Below, in pieces: positions 9,658-18,803 of a stretch of 59,940 bases of DNA. The stretch is from Bacteriovoracaceae bacterium (GTDB taxonomy: Bacteria > Bdellovibrionota > Bacteriovoracia > Bacteriovoracales > Bacteriovoracaceae): contig JAOHMI010000009.1 of the NCBI GenBank assembly GCA_028101965.1, positions 1 to 59,940 on the forward strand, written 5' to 3'. Position numbers and translations under genes: made by a program. The notes under the pieces were generated by a model, which searched no databases, was not told the origin of the DNA, and saw nothing but the letters and a program-made list of their open reading frames with translations. The stretch's first letter is position 1. Every line of letters starts with the position of its first letter.

Positions 9658-11367
9658 CTAAACGGTTAAAAAGTCTTTGGGAACGCCCTTAGGTATGGCC
9701 GCTAAAAGCGTCTTGGTGTATTCCTCTTGGGGATTATGATAAATATTTCGAGCAGTATTGTACTCGACAATTTTACCAGAATACATGACTCCAACATTAT
9801 CAGAAATAAAGTTAACTACGGATAGATCATGACTAATAAAAATATAAGTCAATTTAAACTCATCTTGAAGATCTAATAATAAATTTAATACTTGAGCTTG
9901 AACTGAGACATCCAGAGCAGAAACAGATTCATCACAAATAATAAATTCAGGTTGAATAGCTAAGGCACGAGCAATTGAAATTCTTTGTCTTTGCCCTCCA
10001 GAGAATTCATGTGGGTAGCGATTTAAAGCTTGCTGATTTAACCCAACTTTCTCTAAAAGCCATTTGCATCGATCAACCCTCTCGTTCTTATTTGTTCCAA
10101 TATTATGAATTTTCATAGGTTCTCTTAAGATATCGACTATGGTCATTCTTGGATTAAGAGAAGAGTAGGGATCTTGGAAAATAATTTGCATTTTCTTCCG
10201 CAATTCTCTCATTTCTTTTTTTGAATATAATGTGATGTCCTCACCCTTATAGAGAATATTACCACTTTTAAGTGGATTTAAGCGAAGAATACTTCTACCT
10301 AAAGTCGTTTTGCCACAACCGGACTCCCCGACGAGACCTAAAGTTTCACCTTTTTTAATTTTTATTGAAACGTCATCAACGGCTTTAACATTATCAATAA
10401 CTCTTCCCCAAAAACCGCCCTTCACAGGAAAATAAGTTTTTAGATTTTTAATTTCTAAAAGAGTATCTTCCGAGTCTAGGTTTTTTTCAATCTTATCATC
10501 ATAGACTTTAGGAGATTCAATTTCGACACCATCTTTAATGAAATCCTCAACCGTTAATAATCGGCAGGGATTTTTATCTAAGTTTGGCCGACATGCTAGT
10601 AAGCCTTTTGTGTAAGGATGACGTGGCTGAGAAAATATTTTTTTACAAGTATCGAACTCTACCAAATTAGATCGATACATAACGGCCACATCATCAGCAA
10701 TATCTGCAATAACTGATAAGTCATGGGTAATGAAAAGCATAGACATATTATATTTTTGTTGTAAGTCAAACATAAGTTCGAGAACTTGTTTTTGAATTGT
10801 TACATCCAACGCTGTAGTTGGCTCATCTGCTATAAGAAGTTTGGGTTCACATGCCATGGCCATAGCAATCATGATTCTTTGCTTTTGCCCACCACTCATC
10901 TCGTGAGGATACGCATGGTACTTTTGAGAAGGTTTTGGAATTCCTACTTGATCCATTAAGAATAAAGTTTTCTCCATTGCTACTTTTTGAGACATCTTTT
11001 TATGAATTTGTAAAACTTCTGCAATTTGATCTCCAGCTTTGAAAACTGGATTAAGAGAAGTCATCGGCTCTTGAAATATCATTGAAATCTGATTTCCTCT
11101 AATTTTTCTCATTTTCTCTTCTGAAAACTGAACTAAATCCTGACCTTCAAAAAGAATTTGTCCTCCAGCTATTTTACCTGGAGGGCTGGGAATTAGTTTC
11201 ATGATAGAAAAACTAGTTACAGATTTTCCTGAGCCAGATTCCCCTACTAAACCAACCGTTTTACCTTTTGGAATATCAAAGCTAATGTCATTTACAGCTC
11301 GAGTTATTCCTTCTGGAGTATGAAATTCAACACTAAGGTTCTTAACTTCTAATATATTTTCACTCAT
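9658..11367 (-). CDS. Fused double ATPase of peptide/opine ABC importer (YejF-like)
   Basis: This 569-residue protein contains two complete ABC ATPase domains in one chain, like YejF or a DppD-DppF fusion. The N-terminal domain has Walker A GESGSGKS (residues 42-49), signature MSGGQKQR and Walker B LLIADEPTTALD. The C-terminal domain has Walker A GESGCGKT near residue 346, signature FSGGQRQR and IICDESVSALD. Each domain is followed by the C-terminal peptide-transporter extension, seen as RHPYTKGLLACRPN in the first half. Both halves keep all catalytic motifs. It is the last gene of the importer operon, 11 bp after the second permease. Confidence 0.95.
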   Translation of the reverse strand: MSENILEVKNLSVEFHTPEGITRAVNDISFDIPKGKTVGLVGESGSGKSVTSFSIMKLIPSPPGKIAGGQILFEGQDLVQFSEEKMRKIRGNQISMIFQEPMTSLNPVFKAGDQIAEVLQIHKKMSQKVAMEKTLFLMDQVGIPKPSQKYHAYPHEMSGGQKQRIMIAMAMACEPKLLIADEPTTALDVTIQKQVLELMFDLQQKYNMSMLFITHDLSVIADIADDVAVMYRSNLVEFDTCKKIFSQPRHPYTKGLLACRPNLDKNPCRLLTVEDFIKDGVEIESPKVYDDKIEKNLDSEDTLLEIKNLKTYFPVKGGFWGRVIDNVKAVDDVSIKIKKGETLGLVGESGCGKTTLGRSILRLNPLKSGNILYKGEDITLYSKKEMRELRKKMQIIFQDPYSSLNPRMTIVDILREPMKIHNIGTNKNERVDRCKWLLEKVGLNQQALNRYPHEFSGGQRQRISIARALAIQPEFIICDESVSALDVSVQAQVLNLLLDLQDEFKLTYIFISHDLSVVNFISDNVGVMYSGKIVEYNTARNIYHNPQEEYTKTLLAAIPKGVPKDFLTV

Positions 11368-11378
11368 AAATTTTTACC

Positions 11379-12311
11379 TTACTTACCCTTGAGTTTAGGA
11401 TCGAGAGCATCTCTTAATGCATCACCTAGAATATTAAAGGCAAGAACAATAAAGAACATTGCCATCGTTGCACCGGCTAATTGCCACCATACACCTCGAG
11501 CTAATTCTAATTTAGCATCATCAATCATGGTCCCCCAGCTTGGTTGACCTTGAACTCCTATCCCTAAGTAACTCAAAATAACTTCAGACTTAATAGCAAT
11601 CTGAAACTGTAATGAAGTATTGATTATGATAATATGCGAAACGTTAGGAATAATGTGCTTAAATAGTTTTCTTCCATGTCCTCCACCAATGGCAGTGGCC
11701 GCTTGAACATAATCTCTATTTTTATGCTTCATTACTTCAGATCGAATTAATCGGCATAATGTTACCCAGCTAGTTAGTCCTAAAGCCAAGTACACACTTG
11801 TTAATCCCTTACCTAAGATAAAGGCGATTGACATTAATAACATAATATAAGGAATTGAAGAGAAGGTTGTATAAAACCATACAATCACTTCATCGATCCA
11901 TCCACCAAAGTATCCTGCGACCGCCCCCAAAGTGAGTCCAATTGGAATTGCAATCATGGAGGAAACTAAACCAACAGACATAGCAATCTGAGTCCCATGA
12001 ATAACCTTGGCCACTACGTCTCGTCCAAAAATATCCGTTCCAAGCCAGTAATCCATGCTAGGAGCAGCGTAACTTGGTCCAACCTCTTTGTTCCAATCAG
12101 CCGAAAAAATTCCTAAAGCGGATAATATCGCCACAAGAGAATAAAGTATAACAATGAAAAGAGAGAACAAAGCCGCTTTGTCTTGCTTTAAATTATTAAA
12201 AGCATCAAGCCAAAGAGATTTCGTCTTATGAGTACCATCTTGATTTGAATTTATCATAGAGTTCATTTTATCAGATAGATCCATTGAAGTCTCTGAAACA
12301 TTACTCGACAT
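11379..12311 (-). CDS. Peptide ABC importer permease, DppC/OppC/YejE type
   Basis: This 310-residue inner-membrane permease has a long N-terminal cytoplasmic stretch of about 35 residues before the first hydrophobic segment, as usual for the DppC/YejE partner. It has about six membrane segments and the ATPase-contacting EAA loop, seen as DYVQAATAIGGGHGRKLFKH. The LGTDIFGRDVVAKVIHG segment is characteristic of DppC-type permeases, and QPSWGTMIDDA near the C-terminus is also diagnostic. It lies between the DppB-type permease (34 bp upstream) and the fused ATPase (11 bp downstream). Confidence 0.95.
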   Translation of the reverse strand: MSSNVSETSMDLSDKMNSMINSNQDGTHKTKSLWLDAFNNLKQDKAALFSLFIVILYSLVAILSALGIFSADWNKEVGPSYAAPSMDYWLGTDIFGRDVVAKVIHGTQIAMSVGLVSSMIAIPIGLTLGAVAGYFGGWIDEVIVWFYTTFSSIPYIMLLMSIAFILGKGLTSVYLALGLTSWVTLCRLIRSEVMKHKNRDYVQAATAIGGGHGRKLFKHIIPNVSHIIIINTSLQFQIAIKSEVILSYLGIGVQGQPSWGTMIDDAKLELARGVWWQLAGATMAMFFIVLAFNILGDALRDALDPKLKGK

Positions 12312-12345
12312 TACTAATCTCCTTAAATCCGCATTCTCATCTAAA

Positions 12346-13281
12346 CTATTTTAATTTTATTCTCGGATCAAATACCGTATATAAAATATCTGATAAGAGA
12401 CTAAATAAAATATAAGCCACTGCTGAAAGCACGGCCATAGCTTTAATCACCGGAAAATCTGATGAATTTAGTGCATTCAAAGTAATCCCCCCTAAACCTG
12501 GAATAGAGAAAAAACTCTCAAGCAACAGAGCTCCTAAAATGAGAAAGGGTAATTGGATTACTACATAGGTAATAATTGGAATCATTGCATTTTTTAAAAC
12601 ATGTTTTAATAAAATAACAATTTCAGATAAACCTTTCGCTCGCGCGGTTCGCACATAATCTTGATAAATCTCATCTAATATAACTGTTCGATAAAAACGA
12701 ACATCTGGACCAATAGAGAGTATTATCCATATAATTGAGGGCAGAAGAATGTAGGGTAGAAAGTTTGGGAACCCATATTCATAACCACTGATTTCAAATA
12801 AGCTTAACTTGTAAGCAAAAAACCATTGAAAGAAAAGTATGTAAGCTAAAGAAGAAATACTCATCCCCGCAATACAAGCAATCCGAACCACAGTATCAAT
12901 TTTTCTTCCTCGATAATAAGCCACCACAACTGAAATTATTAAACCCAATATTGATGACAATATAAAACCTGGAAGTGAGACTGAAAGAGAAGGGATCGCT
13001 CCATCCATAATCATGGTGGATATTTCTTGTTTGGTATTCCAACTTCTTCCAAAATCAAATGTGAAAGCACTTTTTACTATATCAAAATATTGATAAAGCA
13101 AAGGTCTATCCAACCCGAGTGTTCGCCTTAACTCTTCCATTTGCTGAGCAGTTGCATGTTTTCCGAGCAGCATATGTGTTGGATCTCCTCCAACTAAATT
13201 AAATAAAACAAAGATTATAAAACAGACACCAAAAATGACTGGAATAATATAGAGCAATCTTTTAATAATGTAGTTCTTCAT
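12346..13281 (-). CDS. Peptide ABC importer permease, DppB/OppB/YejB type
   Basis: This 311-residue permease starts with the classic MKNYIIKRLLYIIPVIFGV. It has the GLDRPLLYQYFDIVKS periplasmic stretch, the EAA loop DYVRTARAKGLSEIVILLKH and the terminal ESFFSIPGLGGITLNA, all diagnostic of DppB-type permeases of the peptide/opine/nickel class. About six membrane segments are visible. It follows the binding-protein gene across a 73-bp gap that holds a strong stem-loop, which probably lowers expression of this and later genes relative to the binding protein. Confidence 0.95.
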   Translation of the reverse strand: MKNYIIKRLLYIIPVIFGVCFIIFVLFNLVGGDPTHMLLGKHATAQQMEELRRTLGLDRPLLYQYFDIVKSAFTFDFGRSWNTKQEISTMIMDGAIPSLSVSLPGFILSSILGLIISVVVAYYRGRKIDTVVRIACIAGMSISSLAYILFFQWFFAYKLSLFEISGYEYGFPNFLPYILLPSIIWIILSIGPDVRFYRTVILDEIYQDYVRTARAKGLSEIVILLKHVLKNAMIPIITYVVIQLPFLILGALLLESFFSIPGLGGITLNALNSSDFPVIKAMAVLSAVAYILFSLLSDILYTVFDPRIKLK

Positions 13282-13305
13282 CTAAATTTTTTCCTCTCAA
13301 ACTCA

Positions 13306-13342
13306 ATTGAATGACCCACTACTTAATAGCGGGTCATTCAAT
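13306..13342 (-). promoter_or_regulatory. Intercistronic 12-bp stem-loop between binding protein and permease
   Basis: The arms 13306-13317 and 13331-13342 are perfect reverse complements (12 bp) around a 13-base loop. On the minus-strand transcript the stem is not followed by a U-run, so it does not look like an intrinsic terminator. Its position just after the binding-protein stop fits a stem that protects the 3' end of the upstream cistron, as known between binding-protein and permease genes elsewhere. Confidence 0.7.
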
Positions 13343-13354
13343 CTATAATCTCAA

Positions 13355-15124
13355 CTAGAAATTTTTTAGTAGCTTAGCTTTCTTTTCTAAATCAACATCC
13401 AAATAAGCTTCTCTTCCATAAGGGAAAACAGTAAATTTAAAATTATCCAACCAGTCGTGCTTTAGAAAAATTCTCTGTCGGTGAACACCAAAAAGCCATG
13501 GCATTTTATCTGCGATATAACCATTGAGCTCTTTATAAAGCTTAGTTCTTTCAGGTGAATCTTGCATAACAGTTGCTTTTTCAAAAAGAGCATTAAACAA
13601 AGAATCATTGAAGTTTGACCCATTCGCACCAGGAGCTGAGTTAGGTCCATAAAACAATTGCAGGAAGTTTTCTGCATCTGGATAATCACCTACCCAAGCA
13701 ATACCCCACATTTGTGCTTGACGCTTTTTAATTTTAGTTGTGAGCTGCGGCCAAGTATTTCCATTAGTTTTAACGGTAATTCCGATTTTCTTCATATTTT
13801 TTGAAAAGAAGTCTGCCATCTGACGTCCTACTGTATCTGCCTTATACTCATAAGTGAGTACTGGTAAGCCTTTACCTTCAGGATATCCTGCTTCAGCTAA
13901 TTTCTTTTTAGCCCCTTCAATATCGAAAACTTTAGATGGATTTTTGAAACTTGGATCATGACCTGCAATCCCTGGAGGGATAGGTCCATGAGCAAGCTGT
14001 GCAGTATTATTGTAAAATAATTTATTCGCCTCATCGTGATCGTATGCCATAGACATAGCTTGTTTCAACTTAGGATTATCTTTGAAAATTGGATCATCGT
14101 GATTGAAAGCGATATAAGTGGTATCTAAATCCGCTTCCATCATTAGATCAATTCCTTTTTTAGCATAATCTGAGTTTAAGCTTAGGTCCGGAAGAACAAC
14201 TTGATCAAAATTATCTTTTGGAACTTCAACAAAATCATAATTCGCTTTTTGAAACCCTAGCCATCTTGTTTGAGCCTCAGTGGCAATTGATGTAATAATT
14301 TTATCGACTAATGGAAGTTGTTTCCCAGCATGTTTTAAAAAGCCTTTCTCTTTATCGCCAGGCTCTCCTTCAGAAGGATATAGTTTTTTTCGAAAATTTG
14401 GGTTTTTAGTAAAGACAAGTTTATTTTTAGTTTTAAACTCACCTGTAATAAAAGGACCAGTCCCAACCATATGATTAGTAAATTCTTTTCCGTATTTCTC
14501 CACTGCTTCTCTTGGTACAACATTTGTCGCTGTCATCGCGAGTGAATATAAAAATTGAGGAAACTTTTTAGTAAGCTTAAATTGAACAGTTGAATCATCG
14601 ATTGCTTTTAACCCTTCAACTACTTCTTCAAAATTTGATTCTTTTGAAGAGTATTTTGTTCTCCACTCGTTCAGACCAACTAGCTTCCCATCAAGAAGCC
14701 ACCAGTTATTGGAGATATTCTTAGCATCCGCCAGTCGCTTGATAGAAAAGACAACATCTTTTGCCACCATTTTTCGACCTTTTCCATCTTTAAAACAAGC
14801 ATTGTCATGAAAAAAGACATCATCTCTTAACTTAAAAGTGTAAGTTAACCCATCTTCACTTACCTTTGGCATCTCACTCGCGAGATTTGGCACCAAAGTA
14901 TAAGGTCTTTTTAAATAATGAAACTCAAGTAAGCTTTCATAGACCCTTGAGATCTCTTTAGAGCAATAAACATTTGAGCAGAGAATTGGATCAAGAGATA
15001 ATAAATTAGCTGCTGAAACGTTGTAGATAACCTTCTCAGTTAGATCCTGCTTCTTAGTACAACCTATGAGAAATAAACTTGACAATAGAACAGATTGAAT
15101 AAAAATTGACTTTAACCCAAACAC
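13355..15124 (-). CDS. Peptide-binding lipoprotein of ABC importer (SBP family 5)
   Basis: This 589-residue protein starts at GTG 15124, eight bases after GGAG. Its lipoprotein signal peptide ends in LFLIGC, so cysteine 22 is the anchor. The mature protein has family-5 features: an N-terminal region like IYNVSAANLLSLDPIL, the TYTFKLRDDVFFHD segment, and QAMSMAYDHDEANKLFY in the middle. At 589 residues it is somewhat longer than DppA/OppA (about 540). It would capture oligopeptides for the two permeases and the fused ATPase that follow. It is first in the operon and has its own promoter at 15189-15217; the stem-loop after it suggests it is made in excess. The exact ligand is not readable. Confidence 0.95.
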   Translation of the reverse strand: MFGLKSIFIQSVLLSSLFLIGCTKKQDLTEKVIYNVSAANLLSLDPILCSNVYCSKEISRVYESLLEFHYLKRPYTLVPNLASEMPKVSEDGLTYTFKLRDDVFFHDNACFKDGKGRKMVAKDVVFSIKRLADAKNISNNWWLLDGKLVGLNEWRTKYSSKESNFEEVVEGLKAIDDSTVQFKLTKKFPQFLYSLAMTATNVVPREAVEKYGKEFTNHMVGTGPFITGEFKTKNKLVFTKNPNFRKKLYPSEGEPGDKEKGFLKHAGKQLPLVDKIITSIATEAQTRWLGFQKANYDFVEVPKDNFDQVVLPDLSLNSDYAKKGIDLMMEADLDTTYIAFNHDDPIFKDNPKLKQAMSMAYDHDEANKLFYNNTAQLAHGPIPPGIAGHDPSFKNPSKVFDIEGAKKKLAEAGYPEGKGLPVLTYEYKADTVGRQMADFFSKNMKKIGITVKTNGNTWPQLTTKIKKRQAQMWGIAWVGDYPDAENFLQLFYGPNSAPGANGSNFNDSLFNALFEKATVMQDSPERTKLYKELNGYIADKMPWLFGVHRQRIFLKHDWLDNFKFTVFPYGREAYLDVDLEKKAKLLKNF

Positions 15125-15188
15125 CGTAAACTCCTTTAAAATTATCGATTAGTAGTTTAATGATTCTTAATTTTTTAAAACCACATAT

Positions 15189-15217
15189 TTATTAACTAGA
15201 TTCAAACTTTTTGACAA
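15189..15217 (-). promoter_or_regulatory. Sigma-70-type promoter of the peptide importer operon
   Basis: On the minus strand there is TTGTCA (15212-15217), exactly 17 bases, then TAATAA (15189-15194), close to the TTGACA/TATAAT consensus at ideal spacing. It lies about 65 bp upstream of the GTG at 15124 and just beyond the stop of the preceding lipoprotein gene. Confidence 0.65.
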
Positions 15218-15236
15218 GAAGTGCAAATTGACACTT

Positions 15237-15899
15237 CTAAGAGACTTCATCTAAACATTCCCTTACAAACGCTTCTAAGATCATGCCATTTTGACTCTGA
15301 ACCTTAACTTTATTTAACACTTTAGTCTGGAAATCTTCACTAGGCGAATAATAAATAGTTTGCCTTGTAAAATATTTATTTAAATCAAAGAAATGGACCA
15401 TCAGCTTATTTTCATACTTTCCCTTTCTAACAGTTGCCAACAGCTCATTGCTCTCAGGGCCCTCTTCCCATGCAAAATTCACACGCTTGTTGCTAGATTT
15501 CTTCATATTTAAGGAAGTATGTAATTTTTTCCATAAAGATAAAACATTTATCAATCTAGATCTCTCATAGTTTAACTGGGCTTTAGTTATAGAAGAATTA
15601 AAGGACTGAAGAAGTATATTTATACCTCGACTTTTAACTAACCTCCCTTTGTTGTCATAAATTAACTCAATAATATATTCACCAAATATTGGGACATTAA
15701 TTCCAACTAATGTTGAGTTTTGACTTGTTTTAATTTGTAAGTCAGCCACATACTTTTGACCATCAGTTTCCAATCGCATTTTTCCATCAATATTCAAACA
15801 AACTTTTTTCTTCAAACTGGAAATATTTAACTTCTTTCGATTTGTAGCACAGCTATAGGAAATTAATAAGATTAATAGAATGTTTAACTTTTGTAACAC
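15237..15899 (-). CDS. Putative outer-membrane lipoprotein, unknown family
   Basis: This 220-residue protein has a hydrophobic leader ending in LISYSC, a good lipobox with cysteine 17. The mature part is predicted mostly beta, alternating short hydrophobic strands (GINVPIFGEYIIELIYDN, RGINILLQSF), which recalls the LolA/LolB half-barrel fold, but I cannot confirm this by motif. It follows the TPR lipoprotein by 74 bp on the same strand, so the two could work together in the envelope. A 7-bp inverted repeat (15217-15223 with 15232-15238) spans its stop codon. Confidence 0.7.
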   Translation of the reverse strand: MLQKLNILLILLISYSCATNRKKLNISSLKKKVCLNIDGKMRLETDGQKYVADLQIKTSQNSTLVGINVPIFGEYIIELIYDNKGRLVKSRGINILLQSFNSSITKAQLNYERSRLINVLSLWKKLHTSLNMKKSSNKRVNFAWEEGPESNELLATVRKGKYENKLMVHFFDLNKYFTRQTIYYSPSEDFQTKVLNKVKVQSQNGMILEAFVRECLDEVS

Positions 15900-15973
15900 A
15901 AAACCTCTTTTTCTTCTTAAATAAAAAGTTTTATCCGAATGCGAATAAGTTACAATAATTTTAATGTTTTAAT

Positions 15974-17887
15974 TTATTTTTGACTAGAGGCGGGTTCTCG
16001 TTTTTTATCAATAGAGTGATAAACTTTTCTTAGCTCATCTCTCTCGTGCTCAGCTTTTACATTCTTCAATGCATTTTCTAAGTATAATTTTGCATTTTTG
16101 TAGTCATTGATTTTTAAGTAGACCATTGCCAAATGTTTATTTATCGCAACATCTTGTGGAAGGTTCGCAAGGGCTAGTTGCAATTCAGATAATGCTTTTT
16201 GCATGTCTCCCATTTTATAGTAATACCAGCCAAGTGAATCTCTAATATAACCATCTTTGGGATTAAGCTCAACTGCCTTTTGAATATACTTGTAAGCCTG
16301 CTCAAAATCCTTATCTTGCTCTAATAGAGAATAACCTAAAAAGTTATAGGCATGAGCATTTTTAGGATCTGTTTCAATAATTTTCTCAATGATCTTAAAA
16401 GCTTTATTAAATTGTCTCAATTTCTCATATAGGCTGGCTAAGTAGTATCGATGATTATTTGTAAAATCCTTATTATCGGAAACATTCACCAAAGAATCGA
16501 TCGCCTCATCAGTATCTCCACTCTCCTCTAGATGATTTGAGCGAATAACACTAAACTCCACAACAAGAAGTTTCTCTTCCTGAATTTTATTTTTAACAAA
16601 TCGATGAAACTCGTCTTCATACTGAGAATGGATTGATTTTTTCTCTAATTTCTTAACTTGAGCCAGTGTTGATAACAATTGAGCAATCTGCAAACTACTA
16701 TCTGGATAAAGAACGGAATCTGACCCGACCTTATTTAGAGCTTTAATCGCTAAATCCCATTCATTAATTTCTTGGTAAATTGCTCCTAAGTAATAATGAA
16801 TTTTATCAGAATTAGGGACTGCCGCTAAAATCGATTGAAAAACCTTAATTGCTTTATGATACTCTTTTATATCTGTGTATAGTATACCCAGCTTTACTTT
16901 CAAATTAAGATTATCTTGTTCTAAGTCAATTAATCTTTCAGCGTATGGAATTACTTCTTTATATTTTTCAAGGATAAAATAATTCTCAACCACTCTTTCT
17001 AAAATCAAAACATCATCAGGATTTTTTTCTAAATGCTGTTCATAAGTTTTCATGGCTTTTTCATTTTTGCCAAGCTCTTCATAAATCAAACCAATAGCGA
17101 GAATGGCTTGACTTAAAGAACCATCTATTTTGGCAGCTTTTCTAAAAAAGACAATACTCTTTTTATACTTCTTTAGATCAATATAAATCTTCCCTATATA
17201 ATATGAAAACATCCCATTCTTCTCATTTGAGAATTTCTCACATTTTTTTAATTCTCTAATTGCTTGCTGAGATTTTTTTAAAACGTGAAGATTCTTGGAA
17301 TAAAAAATACAAGCATCTTCATGCTTAGGATCCTGTCGTAAGATTTCTTTATAAACCGCTTGTGCTCTTTGAACTTTTCCTGTGGTTGAATAAATCCCTG
17401 CTAATAACATACCTATCTGATCATCGATAGAACCTTTTTCGTATCTATTGTAGAGTTTCTCCAAAGTTACTTGAGCTTGATCTATTTTTCCTAACTGAAT
17501 TAAAGCAACTGAGTATTTTCTCATCAAATACTCCTGCTCCCCACTGAGTTCAATTACTTTCTCCAAAAAGATACTACCAACCAAGTACTCTCCCTTAAGA
17601 AGTAGATCGGATGCCTTTAAATATAAATCTGTAGCAATAAATTCCTGTTCTTGAGGACTTTTTGTTTTAGCTACTTTAATTGTTTCACTTAAGTTCGTTT
17701 TCAGGTTTTCAAGATAAGTCTCCTGCTCCATAAGCTTTTGCTTAACTGAGTCAGAAACTTCCAATTGTTGACGATGATTTACTTCTTTCTCCTCAGCTTT
17801 CTTCTTAGCTGTAGAGCAAGATAAGATTACTAAGCCCACTGTAAAGGCGCATACACGAAGTAATATTTTTGATTTAAATAAAATCAT
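15974..17887 (-). CDS. Large TPR-repeat lipoprotein
   Basis: This 637-residue protein has a lipobox at VILSC (cysteine 24). After a charged linker come at least ten tetratricopeptide repeats, with typical patterns such as GLIYEELGKNEKAMKTYEQH, LGAIYQEINEWDLAIKALNK and LGWYYYKMGDMQKALSELQ, in two blocks separated by a less regular stretch near residues 400-450. Such proteins act as periplasmic scaffolds, for example in type IV pilus, secretion or gliding complexes; no partner is visible here apart from the small lipoprotein downstream. The C-terminus is lysine-rich. Confidence 0.92.
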   Translation of the reverse strand: MILFKSKILLRVCAFTVGLVILSCSTAKKKAEEKEVNHRQQLEVSDSVKQKLMEQETYLENLKTNLSETIKVAKTKSPQEQEFIATDLYLKASDLLLKGEYLVGSIFLEKVIELSGEQEYLMRKYSVALIQLGKIDQAQVTLEKLYNRYEKGSIDDQIGMLLAGIYSTTGKVQRAQAVYKEILRQDPKHEDACIFYSKNLHVLKKSQQAIRELKKCEKFSNEKNGMFSYYIGKIYIDLKKYKKSIVFFRKAAKIDGSLSQAILAIGLIYEELGKNEKAMKTYEQHLEKNPDDVLILERVVENYFILEKYKEVIPYAERLIDLEQDNLNLKVKLGILYTDIKEYHKAIKVFQSILAAVPNSDKIHYYLGAIYQEINEWDLAIKALNKVGSDSVLYPDSSLQIAQLLSTLAQVKKLEKKSIHSQYEDEFHRFVKNKIQEEKLLVVEFSVIRSNHLEESGDTDEAIDSLVNVSDNKDFTNNHRYYLASLYEKLRQFNKAFKIIEKIIETDPKNAHAYNFLGYSLLEQDKDFEQAYKYIQKAVELNPKDGYIRDSLGWYYYKMGDMQKALSELQLALANLPQDVAINKHLAMVYLKINDYKNAKLYLENALKNVKAEHERDELRKVYHSIDKKREPASSQK

Positions 17888-17901
17888 TTCTTCCTTGATT
17901 G

Positions 17902-18093
17902 TTACCTTCTATTAATTAAATGAAGGTTATTTTCTTTATCGATCTTACTCCTAATACTCTTAATTAATTCTTCCATGAGGGGATATTTTTCCCCTCCAAT
18001 GTTAGATAAAGTCACATTGCAATATGATTTGGCTAAAATTTCTTCATAGGCACTATAACTTAAAATTGGACTTAATTTTAGTTTCAAGATCAT
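17902..18093 (-). CDS. Possible small protein upstream of TPR lipoprotein
   Basis: This 63-codon frame starts with ATG at 18093 and ends 14 bp before the TPR gene on the same strand. The composition looks protein-like (YSAYEEILAKSYCNVTLSN, then a charged amphipathic C-terminus), there is no signal peptide, and I see no clear ribosome binding site. It could be a leader cistron or chance. I do not recognise it. Confidence 0.4.
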   Translation of the reverse strand: MILKLKLSPILSYSAYEEILAKSYCNVTLSNIGGEKYPLMEELIKSIRSKIDKENNLHLINRR

Positions 18094-18359
18094 GCAATTA
18101 CAATAATTTAGAGATAAGAGACCACTTAATTAACCTATTTTTTTACTCTGCTTCATTTTTTTTTTTAAAGTTGCCTTTTTTTTGACTAAGTGGGTTGACT
18201 TCTTTGAAATAAAACTAGTATTACATGGAGCATATTTGGTTGCTAATTAATAATCAGGGCCAAAATTAAAAAAATTTTTGGGAATATTAACTTTGTTCTT
18301 ATCTTAAAAAAATCTTAGAGAGATTGGGCAAAAAGAATTTTAAAACAGGGGTATATTTT

Positions 18360-18794
18360 ATGAAAGATGTGAGAATTATCAAACGTTATCAAAATAGGAA
18401 GCTTTATGACACGTTCCAAAGCTGCTATGTAACACTTGAAGAAATTGCTCAAATTATACGTGATGGTCACGAAATTAAAGTTATTGATAATAAGTCAAAA
18501 AATGACATTACTTACATGACTCAGATTCAGCTTCTTTTTGATCAAGAGAGAAAAACTCTTAAGCCTAGCGATTCAAATCTTCTAAAAAGAGTTGTTCGCT
18601 CAGAAGCGGGAACCCTATCTGGCTATATCAAAACTCTAGAAGCCAAATTAGGATTAGTTTTCCCTGAAGATAATATGGTTGAAGCAGCACCTGAAGCAGA
18701 AGAGTCAACTATTATTAAAAAAGAGGAAGAATTTAAGCCATTCATGAACAATACAGTTCCTGGTGCACTTGATAATACTACCTCATTAAATTAA
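18360..18794 (+). CDS. PHA-synthesis-regulator (PhaR) DNA-binding domain protein
   Basis: I chose ATG 18360, preceded by AGGGG at good spacing, over a TTG at 18324, because the family begins at this point; the product is 144 residues. Residues 4-60 match the PHA accumulation regulator DNA-binding domain: IIKRYQNRKLYDTFQSCYVT, then VIDNKSKNDITYMTQIQLL. The C-terminal 60 residues are acidic and disordered. In bacteria that store polyhydroxyalkanoate, PhaR represses phasin and synthase genes and binds PHA granules. No PHA synthase or phasin lies in this window, so here it may be a general repressor. A beta-barrel gene follows by 9 bp and is probably co-transcribed. Confidence 0.88.
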   Translation: MKDVRIIKRYQNRKLYDTFQSCYVTLEEIAQIIRDGHEIKVIDNKSKNDITYMTQIQLLFDQERKTLKPSDSNLLKRVVRSEAGTLSGYIKTLEAKLGLVFPEDNMVEAAPEAEESTIIKKEEEFKPFMNNTVPGALDNTTSLN

Positions 18795-18803
18795 AATGAT
18801 TGT

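Noticed and set aside
13306-13342. Intrinsic terminator for the binding-protein gene
   Set aside because: Strong stem, but no U-run follows; called an intercistronic stem-loop instead.
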